A stretch of DNA of 5,921 nucleotides from Tannerella sp. (GTDB lineage: Bacteria > Bacteroidota > Bacteroidia > Bacteroidales > Tannerellaceae), in assembly GCA_031277235.1 (NCBI GenBank), contig JAITMT010000318.1:1-5921 (forward strand), read 5' to 3'. How positions within the stretch are numbered: position 1 is the first letter of the stretch; every line of letters starts with the position of its first letter. This document shows, piece after piece, positions 1 through 5,787 of the stretch. A program made the position numbers and the translations under genes. Under the pieces are notes generated by a model. The model was given only the letters and a program-made list of their open reading frames with translations, was not told the DNA's origin and did no database searches.

Positions 1-1161
1 CATCTTGATTTCCTGCATTCCCGTAACTAACTGTATCAGATTGCTCTGATTGACGGATGACTGGGTGAAACGTTTGTTGTCCAGTTTTTTGCGGTATTTC
101 AGGAAAGCCAGAATCCATGCCACATACAGCGTGTTTCCCAGGAGAAAAACGGCAAGGATGGTCAAATTGTAGTACGCCATGATGGCGGCAAATATGAAGA
201 AGTTGGCAAAGGAGAAAAGGGTGGTCAGCGTTGTGCCCGACATAAAGGTCTGGATACGGTTATGGTCGCCGATGCGCTGCATGATGTCTCCGATATTTTT
301 GGCGTCGAAGAAGCGGATCGGCAGTTTCATCAGTTTGGCTAAGAAATCGGAAATCAGGTTGATGCTGATGCGGGTGTTGGTATGCAGCGTTATCCAGGAC
401 TGTATGAAATTGATGCCCGTCTGTGTGGCGAACAGCACGAGTTGCGAAACGAGAATCAAAGTTATAAGGTTCAAATTGTTGTTGCCGATACCCTGGTCAA
501 CGATTGCCTGTGTCAGGAATGGAAATATCATCGCCAGCAGGCTTCCTGCTATCATCCCGATAATCAACTGTATATACTGCGATTTGTAGGGTTTCAGATA
601 ACGGAAAAAGTAGGACAGGTTTTTCTTCTGTTTTTCATTATCGTCTTCCGTTTCGTAAAATTCGGGAGAAGGAGAGATCAGCAGCGCCGTACCGGTATCC
701 CGGTTGTCTGTTTTTGTACTTATCCAGCAGCGTTTAAATTCTTCTCCGTTCATTTCGTACTTTTGCCCGGCAGGGTCAGCAATAAAAAATTGACAATTGA
801 CAATTGACAATTGAGAATTATCTTTTACTTTACCGAACAATTTTCGAATTTTCAAATCTTCAAATTTTCGAATCCTGTAAAGGACAACGAAGTGATTCTG
901 ATTCCAGTGCAGGATGCACGGCAGTTGAACGTCTTCCATCAACTGTTCCATTGTTATGCGGACGCCCTGCGTATGGAAGCCGATACTCTCCGCCGCATCG
1001 CTGATACCGAGCATGCTGACTCCTTCGCGCGTGATGAAAGACCGTTCCCGCAACGTTTGCACCGAATAACTGCGTCCGTAGTATTTGGCAATCATTCGGA
1101 GGCAGGTCGGTCCGCAGTCCATCGCGTCTAACTGGGTGTAGTGAGGGAAGGGTTTACTCAT
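1..1161 (-). CDS. C39 peptidase-containing ABC transporter, bacteriocin/RiPP exporter (N-terminal 387 residues; runs off the window)
   Basis: Predicted to cut the leader of a double-glycine precursor and export the core across the inner membrane. The reading frame starts at ATG 1161-1159 and stays open to position 1 without a stop, so the gene is cut by the window edge and its ATP-binding domain is not visible. Residues 1-146 form a C39 peptidase: MDCGPTC at 14-20 carries the catalytic Cys16, NHFVVL at 89-94 carries His90, and IADPAG at 127-132 carries Asp129. About four hydrophobic membrane segments follow (around 196-221, 232-253, 306-330 and 331-354), with the family-typical LPIRFFDAKNIGDIMQRIGD at 280-299. 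Its start overlaps the previous gene by 8 bases (ATGAGTAA), suggesting translational coupling. Oddity: about 25 extra residues (roughly 98-125) sit between the His and Asp strands, encoded by two tandem repeat blocks. The catalytic triad and frame survive, so the gene appears functional. Family assignment is firm; the substrate is inferred from the neighbouring precursor. Confidence 0.93.
   Translation of the reverse strand, partial: MSKPFPHYTQLDAMDCGPTCLRMIAKYYGRSYSVQTLRERSFITREGVSMLGISDAAESIGFHTQGVRITMEQLMEDVQLPCILHWNQNHFVVLYRIRKFEDLKIRKLFGKVKDNSQLSIVNCQFFIADPAGQKYEMNGEEFKRCWISTKTDNRDTGTALLISPSPEFYETEDDNEKQKKNLSYFFRYLKPYKSQYIQLIIGMIAGSLLAMIFPFLTQAIVDQGIGNNNLNLITLILVSQLVLFATQTGINFIQSWITLHTNTRISINLISDFLAKLMKLPIRFFDAKNIGDIMQRIGDHNRIQTFMSGTTLTTLFSFANFFIFAAIMAYYNLTILAVFLLGNTLYVAWILAFLKYRKKLDNKRFTQSSVNQSNLIQLVTGMQEIKM
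788..815. repeat. 7-bp tandem repeat, four AATTGAC units inside the C39 peptidase coding region
   Basis: Four head-to-tail 7-base units occupy 788-794, 795-801, 802-808 and 809-815; the first three are AATTGAC and the last is AATTGAG. Each junction makes the palindrome CAATTG. The array lies inside the transporter gene and encodes about residues 116-125 just before the IADPAG motif. Since 7 is not a multiple of 3, gain or loss of one unit would shift the frame. Confidence 0.9.
839..870. repeat. 8-bp tandem repeat, four AATTTTCG-like units inside the C39 peptidase coding region
   Basis: Four 8-base units are seen: AATTTTCG (839-846), AATTTTCA (847-854), AATCTTCA (855-862) and AATTTTCG (863-870). 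The array encodes about residues 98-108 of the transporter, right after the VVLYRI strand of the peptidase domain. Together with the 7-bp array 23 bases away it makes up an AT-rich insert whose composition contrasts with the flanking coding sequence. Confidence 0.85.
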
Positions 1162-1987
1162 TTGCAATGTTGTTATACCAAGTATTTATCAACTCCAATA
1201 TCGCCAATTGACGCAAGCCTTTTAATCCAAACATTGTGCAAATGAAAGAACAGAATTGGGAATAACTGTAATGATCCATTAGTATTTTTACATCTGTTAA
1301 CCAGGCTTTTAACTCCGGCGAAAACTCCGATTCATTTTCGTTCCGGTAAGATTCGAGTGTTGAACTTATTTCCCGGAAATCAATACGTTCATTAATTAGG
1401 GTTTTGACTGAATCTACATGACTCAAATTCTTAAAATCAATAGAGGTATCATGAAGTGCCCGGGACAACACTGTTTTTTGTTTTTTCGGTTCAATACAGG
1501 TTAATCCTTTAACAATTAAGTAGATACATACGGAGAACAGCGTATCGGGAGAAGTATCGTTTTCAATTAACGACCGGGCAAATTGAAATGTCGCCTGATG
1601 AAAACTTACGTACAAATCCGATAAATCCATTGTACGGAATCGCCACCACAGCAGCGTATTGTTTGGATAATTATCCCAAACCGCATTCCCGTATGGAAAA
1701 ACAGCCTTTCTCGTGGAGGGTAATTTTTCTACAAACGATAGGAAGAACTGCTCAATTTCCGCTTTCCTGTTTTCCTGACCGGGTAATGAAGCCAACGATA
1801 TATCTATCCTTTCGCCCTTGTCTTCCGAAAAAGCGAGAAGGCAATGGCTGAATTTATCTTTTCTCTCCCGGTAAAATTGATTGATTTGAGTAACAAGTTC
1901 ATGCCAACTCTCGCGGGCATAGAAAACGGATAAAAGATACCAGGATTTATCCCCCATAATAAAAGGAATGTCCGATAAATCTTTCAT
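1154..1987 (-). CDS. Putative divergent SpaB_C-like (thiopeptide-type bacteriocin biosynthesis) protein, 277 aa
   Basis: Tentatively a stand-alone relative of the C-terminal glutamate-elimination domain of class I lanthipeptide dehydratases. The size (277 residues) fits stand-alone members. The opening WYLLSVFYARESWHELV (16-32) resembles the first strand and helix of that fold; LLAFSEDKGERIDISL (50-65) lines up by eye with the family's 'FIRYSDPGPHIRLRL' segment; the C-terminal SFICTMFGLKGLRQLAILEL (247-266) lines up with the family's 'HMHCNRLFG' ending. In these alignments the usual arginines are replaced by Asp62 and Ser64, and the usual histidine is absent (Ile249-Cys250). If the match is right, the protein probably lacks elimination activity and may have another role, such as substrate binding. 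No signal peptide or membrane segment is evident, so it is likely cytoplasmic. The start ATG overlaps the preceding stop as ATGA, and its own end overlaps the transporter start by 8 bases. No full-length dehydratase is in the window. The CDS is certain; the family call is weak. Confidence 0.5.
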   Translation of the reverse strand: MKDLSDIPFIMGDKSWYLLSVFYARESWHELVTQINQFYRERKDKFSHCLLAFSEDKGERIDISLASLPGQENRKAEIEQFFLSFVEKLPSTRKAVFPYGNAVWDNYPNNTLLWWRFRTMDLSDLYVSFHQATFQFARSLIENDTSPDTLFSVCIYLIVKGLTCIEPKKQKTVLSRALHDTSIDFKNLSHVDSVKTLINERIDFREISSTLESYRNENESEFSPELKAWLTDVKILMDHYSYSQFCSFICTMFGLKGLRQLAILELINTWYNNIANE

Positions 1988-3072
1988 GACAAAACGATTT
2001 TTGTGTTCCAGTCAAAATTCTTAAAAACGCAACCCTTTCCGAAACCGTCCGTATTAACGGCTTGATTTTCCCTCAACTGTTTTTGAGCCGAATAGCGATT
2101 CATGGCGACATTCAACAAAATAATAAGTTCCGTTTCCAATTCCTTATCCAAAATCCGATAATAGGGGCAATTTTGATAATAAATTCTCGATTCGTTTTTG
2201 GGGAACGCCTCTGTATTCCGATTCTGATGGAGTATTATTTCATTGTCCTTGTCTTGCCATCTTCCCTTTAGATAATCTTCTTGCAGTGTTACCTCGTTTC
2301 GTTCTTCCGTGTAATTATCCGGTATTAAAAACCGGGGTAAACGGTACAAATGCGGGGTATCTATCAAAATGCAGTGATGAAAAGTATAATCCCTGTATAA
2401 CAGCAATATCCCTGAAGAATAGGGATTGATGTAGGTAATATACATTTGTTCCATATTTTTTATCATGTACTCGTTGGAAATCCGTTCGGCTTTGGAATGA
2501 ATGACCGACCGGTAAAATTCCGGATTATGAAAAAACTTTCGTTCTAAACCGTTTTTTATAAGGCGGTCAAACAGATCAACATCTTCATATCCATAGCCTT
2601 GTAACGATTCATTGTAGCCTTTAATGAGCAAAAAATCGTTTTGTTTTACGCAAATTCGCCCGAAAGTGTCATGGGATGATTCGTCACTGGTATAAAAAAC
2701 AGATTCGTGTGCTGCAAATTCATTTATCGTAAATGAAGCAAAACCTTCTCCCAGAAAATTGTCGGCATCCAGATTACACAGGATCCCGGCATTTGCCAGT
2801 CGAAAAGCCATATTCCGGCTGTGACTGCGGAAATAATACTCCGGCTCAAGCGTCTTGTAATAAACTAAGATACCTGTATCAATATGGGTTTGCATGTTTT
2901 GCCGTATCCATTCGTCCAAACCGTCTTTGGAATTATAATCCAGCAGGACAAATTCTACATCTTCGGGCAGATAATTGTCCCGGATATTCTTTTCAAGCGT
3001 TTGCTGCAAATGATGCAGGCGATTCATACAGGTAATGCAGAACGCTATCTTTTTCGGTTTTGCGACTTCCAT
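1984..3072 (-). CDS. Glycosyltransferase, GT-A fold, GT2/galactosyltransferase (Glyco_transf_7C)-like, 362 aa
   Basis: Predicted cytoplasmic enzyme that transfers a sugar from a nucleotide-sugar donor. The N-terminus IAFCITCMNRLHHLQQTL (9-26) is the first strand and helix of a GT-A domain; FVLLDYNSKDGL (41-52) is the second nucleotide-binding strand; NLDADNF (100-106) contains the metal-binding DxD-type motif Asp102-Ala-Asp104. GYNESLQGYGYEDVDLFDRL (152-171) matches the acceptor/catalytic block of beta-1,4-galactosyltransferase-like enzymes, with Glu163-Asp164 the likely catalytic pair. The last roughly 150 residues are not recognised. The gene starts 6 bases after the previous stop and shares ATGA with the next start, so it is in the same operon. 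Its acceptor cannot be read from sequence; its place in a precursor and exporter cluster suggests the core peptide, or a sugar already attached to it. The glycosyltransferase call is strong; sugar and acceptor are inference. Confidence 0.88.
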   Translation of the reverse strand: MEVAKPKKIAFCITCMNRLHHLQQTLEKNIRDNYLPEDVEFVLLDYNSKDGLDEWIRQNMQTHIDTGILVYYKTLEPEYYFRSHSRNMAFRLANAGILCNLDADNFLGEGFASFTINEFAAHESVFYTSDESSHDTFGRICVKQNDFLLIKGYNESLQGYGYEDVDLFDRLIKNGLERKFFHNPEFYRSVIHSKAERISNEYMIKNMEQMYITYINPYSSGILLLYRDYTFHHCILIDTPHLYRLPRFLIPDNYTEERNEVTLQEDYLKGRWQDKDNEIILHQNRNTEAFPKNESRIYYQNCPYYRILDKELETELIILLNVAMNRYSAQKQLRENQAVNTDGFGKGCVFKNFDWNTKIVLS

Positions 3073-3078
3073 TCCTTT

Positions 3079-3912
3079 TTAATAATATATCTTCTTCTTT
3101 CCGATTCGGAATTTATCGGGGATAATTTTCTGTAAATCTACCGGTTCCGAATATTTCTTTTTAAACCTTACCAAATGGTAAAGCATCGCTTCAAATTGTT
3201 TACGGTATGTCAACATTCCTTTGTCCCACAGCATATTACCTGCAAAACCCTCCATAATTTGAAATTCAAAATAGGCTTTCAGTCTGTTTTCTTCCTGTAA
3301 TCGCCTCACGACGTGTGTCATGCTTTCCACTTCGGTTCGGATTTGACTGTAATGTATTCCTTTTTCAAAAGCCTCGAATGCAAAATTGGTCTCATCGAAA
3401 AAGAAGTTGCGTGGATCGGTAAATACTTTTCGGTAATCTTTACTTTGTTTAAACAATTCCCGCATTTTCTGATTGTTCCGATACAGGGCAAAGCAGCCGG
3501 TCAAATAATCATGGCGGGCGCTGATAATATCATATTCATGCAACAATTCATCCGTCATAAACGACCGGATATTTCCAAAAATAATATCAATATCGCAATA
3601 ACCCCAGAAATTGTAATCCTTGATATAATTTTGAAAAATCAGTCCATAAGCCGGTTTGAAGTCGCATAGTTTGTATCCCGATTCTATGGCTACTTCAAAT
3701 CCCAAGGCTTCGGCAGCATTTGTCCTGAATTGTTCCAATGAATACGGAATAATCTTCACATTGGCAGGCAAATCAAGTTTTACCTCAGCATTATCTGTGA
3801 AAATAAGAAAATCAATACTCGGATTATACCGGCAAGAATGGATAAAATAGGGGAAATACCAGGGAAAATTACCGTGCCAGCAAATTATAAATACTATCGA
3901 AGATTCATACAT
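3079..3912 (-). CDS. DUF6625-type putative glycosyltransferase, 277 aa
   Basis: Likely a cytoplasmic GT-A-fold glycosyltransferase of the group annotated as DUF6625. Recognised by MYESSIVFIICWHGNFPWYF at the N-terminus, KLCDFKPAYG (81-90) followed by FWGYCDIDIIFGNI (102-115) with the DxD-type triplet Asp107-Ile-Asp109, then HDYLTGCFALYRN (134-146) and FFFDETNFAF (170-179). The ATG at 3912 is preferred: the reading frame can be extended to a TTG at 3936, but that only adds eight residues without family character, while AAGGGA lies seven bases before the ATG and the hydrophobic first strand begins right after it. This leaves a 20-base gap from the TlpA stop. No signal peptide is evident. It follows a thiol oxidoreductase and precedes a second, unlike glycosyltransferase, so the two may build a two-sugar modification. 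The fold call is fairly strong from motif pattern; substrate and activity are inferred, as the family has little biochemical description that I can recall. Confidence 0.75.
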   Translation of the reverse strand: MYESSIVFIICWHGNFPWYFPYFIHSCRYNPSIDFLIFTDNAEVKLDLPANVKIIPYSLEQFRTNAAEALGFEVAIESGYKLCDFKPAYGLIFQNYIKDYNFWGYCDIDIIFGNIRSFMTDELLHEYDIISARHDYLTGCFALYRNNQKMRELFKQSKDYRKVFTDPRNFFFDETNFAFEAFEKGIHYSQIRTEVESMTHVVRRLQEENRLKAYFEFQIMEGFAGNMLWDKGMLTYRKQFEAMLYHLVRFKKKYSEPVDLQKIIPDKFRIGKKKIYY

Positions 3913-3932
3913 TTTAATTCCCTTAATTACAG

Positions 3933-5348
3933 TCAATAATAGATAATAGTTTTTTTAAAACATTTATCAATACAATCTTTTAATTCATTGAAAGATGCTG
4001 GTACCGGACGGGGTGCCTTACCATTAATAATTTTATGGTCTGCATCTAAAATAATATAACGGGGAATCTCATGGATTTTCAAATAATCATAAATAAGTGA
4101 TTTTTGAGAGTCGAGAAGCATATATTGATTGGCAGTAATCTCTAATTCTCCAACGGCTTTTTTCCAAGCTTTTTCACTATCATTATAGGCTATATAAATA
4201 TATTCCACACCTTTTTCTTCCAAATAGGATTTTGTTTCTTGAGAATTCTTGATATCACCTATACATGGACCACACCAACTTGCCCAAAAATCAATGAATA
4301 CAGGTTTTCCTGAATATTTTCGCAAAATATCTCCCAGTGTAAAAATCGTATCACTTTTATAATCTTTCAGTCTTGTTTGTAATTGTACATTTTCAGGGAA
4401 AGGATTATTAACGAGAGAATAAAATATATTAGCTCTATCAATATAGTCTAAATAAATACTGTCTTTTACATATTGTGGTACTTCTTCAATTATGTTTAAT
4501 AATTGGTGCTTGTTAGCAGGCTGTTGGTCTTGTGCAATTTGACCGATTAAAGCGCTTATCAGATAGGCCCGTTCTTTCCCCAAAAAATTAGTTTTAATAT
4601 AGGTATAAATAGTATCCAAATTTTCCCATCTATTTTCGAATTTATAAATATCTGAATTTAAGACAGCTTCCGGATAATATTCGGATAATTCATTGATGGG
4701 CCGTAAATTATCATCAAAATACGCGAGAGGCATATCTTTCATCTCAATTTGTTCTGAAATCAGTGGCAAATACAAATTCCGGATATATTCGTTTAAAATA
4801 TCAGCCTTTGCATATTCATAAAATTCATCCGATACCGGATATTCTTGCTTGTATTTCTCTAAAAAATTGTATTTATCATTTTGTATCTTCAAAAGAGTAT
4901 CTTTGTATGCCATAATATCGTCTCCTTTTTGAAAAAAAGGAGATAATTGTGTATCGGACAGATATCCGTAATTGTATTGAGCTGCATTTTTACCGGAAAA
5001 TTTGAAAACAACTCTTTCATTTGAAAAACCGTAGGACAAGGTATCCGTTACAAAAAATACGGAATCTCCAGGTGTTATAAATATTTTTTGCTTTCGATTA
5101 TTAACTGCCGATATAGCACCTGATTGAAAAGAGTTCAATGATAGTTGTTCATGAAATAAAACTCCGTCAGATTCCAGTCTTTTCCATCTCACTGGATTAA
5201 AGTCATTATTCACAAAGGGATTAAAATACAATACTGCTACATCTTGTACCAAAAAGTTCCCGGAAATACCGCTGATATACGTGGAGATTTGGGAGAACAT
5301 CGGTATAGAAAAAAGGATAAATCCTAATAAAGAAAAAATTGTTTTCAT
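3933..5348 (-). CDS. Secreted TlpA-type thiol-disulfide oxidoreductase, 471 aa
   Basis: Predicted periplasmic thioredoxin-fold protein. Residues 1-19 form a signal peptide (Lys2, a hydrophobic stretch to about 17, likely cut before Gln20); no lipobox cysteine is seen. Residues about 20-330 are the variable N-terminal part typical of Bacteroidota TlpA proteins, with ITPGDSVFFV (91-100) and FSGKNAAQYN (117-126) as recognisable segments. The C-terminal domain from about 335 carries FIDFWASWCGPC with the redox pair Cys359/Cys362, and the cis-proline loop HEIPRYIILD with Pro429. Full length and intact. In a cluster with a six-cysteine precursor, the natural inference is forming or correcting disulfides of the exported peptide; keeping cysteines reduced for other chemistry is the alternative. 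It is the first gene after the precursor, across a 106-base gap with a terminator-like hairpin, and begins the tightly spaced gene series. Its DNA is visibly more AT-rich than the transporter gene. Confidence 0.92.
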   Translation of the reverse strand: MKTIFSLLGFILFSIPMFSQISTYISGISGNFLVQDVAVLYFNPFVNNDFNPVRWKRLESDGVLFHEQLSLNSFQSGAISAVNNRKQKIFITPGDSVFFVTDTLSYGFSNERVVFKFSGKNAAQYNYGYLSDTQLSPFFQKGDDIMAYKDTLLKIQNDKYNFLEKYKQEYPVSDEFYEYAKADILNEYIRNLYLPLISEQIEMKDMPLAYFDDNLRPINELSEYYPEAVLNSDIYKFENRWENLDTIYTYIKTNFLGKERAYLISALIGQIAQDQQPANKHQLLNIIEEVPQYVKDSIYLDYIDRANIFYSLVNNPFPENVQLQTRLKDYKSDTIFTLGDILRKYSGKPVFIDFWASWCGPCIGDIKNSQETKSYLEEKGVEYIYIAYNDSEKAWKKAVGELEITANQYMLLDSQKSLIYDYLKIHEIPRYIILDADHKIINGKAPRPVPASFNELKDCIDKCFKKTIIYY

Positions 5349-5397
5349 ATTACATAAAGTTTGAATTTATTTGTACTACTATTTCTATTCATGCAAA

Positions 5398-5434
5398 AAG
5401 AAAAAAAGGATGGAGTATATTCACATCCTTTTTT
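5398..5434 (-). terminator. Rho-independent terminator/attenuator between precursor and downstream operon
   Basis: An 11-bp perfect stem pairs 5402-5412 with 5424-5434 around an 11-base loop (5413-5423). Read on the minus strand it is AAAAAAGGATG, loop, CATCCTTTTTT followed by further T (TCTTTTTG), starting about 20 bases after the precursor stop. This has the form of an intrinsic terminator. As the genes that follow belong to the same pathway, partial read-through would give much more precursor than enzyme. The A-run on one side and T-run on the other mean it could also act on the plus strand, but nothing is encoded there. Confidence 0.8.
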
Positions 5435-5454
5435 CACATTAAAACAGAATCATG

Positions 5455-5676
5455 TCATGAGCATGAGATAGAAGAATAGGATCCTCCACAATTGGAACCC
5501 CTACACATCATTTCTGCTTCAGACCTATTGTCTGGACATGAACTTACCCAGCAAGATGTCGTACTATTATGACATTTTAATGAGTAACTACCGCCAGAGC
5601 CACTTCCGCCCATCACATTTTTCATCTCTTTTTCGCTTAGGACATTCGTTAGTCCTTTCAAATTTAACTTTTTCAT
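5455..5676 (-). CDS. RiPP/bacteriocin precursor peptide with GG-Bacteroidales-type leader, six-Cys core, 73 aa
   Basis: Proposed substrate of the whole cluster. Residues 1-24 (MKKLNLKGL...LSEKEMKNVMGG) have the form of the TIGR04149-type Bacteroidales natural product leader, ending in Gly23-Gly24, the expected cut site for the C39 peptidase encoded downstream. The 49-residue core (25-73) has six cysteines (35, 42, 47, 58, 63, 72; spacing C-x6-C-x4-C-x10-C-x4-C-x8-C) and 17 Ser/Thr. A GGSYS segment followed closely by Cys occurs near both ends (28-32 and 64-68). The even cysteine number, nearby TlpA-type proteins and glycosyltransferases suggest disulfides plus glycosylation; lanthionine rings are also possible from composition, but no intact dehydratase is visible here. 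ATG 5676 is the only reasonable start, since the leader begins directly with MKKLNLKGL. A terminator-like hairpin follows at 5434-5398. Precursor status is strongly supported by leader and context; the modification type and biological activity are unknown. Confidence 0.9.
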   Translation of the reverse strand: MKKLNLKGLTNVLSEKEMKNVMGGSGSGGSYSLKCHNSTTSCWVSSCPDNRSEAEMMCRGSNCGGSYSSISCS

Positions 5677-5787
5677 ACTACAAAAATAATTTAAAATTTA
5701 ATAATAAAAAAATAAAACTCACTTTTTCTGCATTTTTAACAGTAATTGATCGGATTACCGTTTCGCTACCGGCAAAAACGACAGCGA
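5677..5787 (-). promoter_or_regulatory. AT-rich intergenic leader region upstream of the precursor, possible promoter
   Basis: A 111-base gap separates the precursor from the upstream gene and is extremely A/T-rich near the precursor. On the minus strand TATTTTTG (5688-5681) fits the Bacteroides -7 consensus TAnnTTTG, but it would start transcription almost at the ATG and has no good TTTG -33 element, so it is a weak candidate. A short imperfect GC hairpin (CGTTTT...GAAACG, about 5781-5760) follows the upstream stop but has no T-run, so it is not called a terminator. Confidence 0.3.

Noticed and set aside
788..870. CRISPR array or frameshifted pseudogene in the transporter
   Set aside because: Units of 7-8 bases without spacers are not CRISPR. 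The frame continues through the arrays into IADPAG and the membrane domain, so no break is seen.
179..1131. Several overlapping plus-strand open frames up to 141 residues
   Set aside because: They lie opposite the C39 transporter frame, which has clear catalytic motifs and membrane segments; their translations show no domain character.
3913..3936. TTG start for the DUF6625-type gene, overlapping the TlpA stop as TTGA
   Set aside because: The ATG at 3912 has an AAGGGA seven bases upstream and puts the hydrophobic first strand at the N-terminus as expected; the extra eight residues add nothing recognisable.
5349..5397. A separate promoter for the TlpA gene
   Set aside because: No TAnnTTTG-like box at a suitable place was found by eye in this short stretch.
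5681..5688. TATTTTTG as the precursor promoter -7 box
   Set aside because: It matches TAnnTTTG, but lies only 4 bases before the ATG and lacks a partner -33 element; in such AT-rich DNA a chance match is likely. Mentioned only as a weak possibility.
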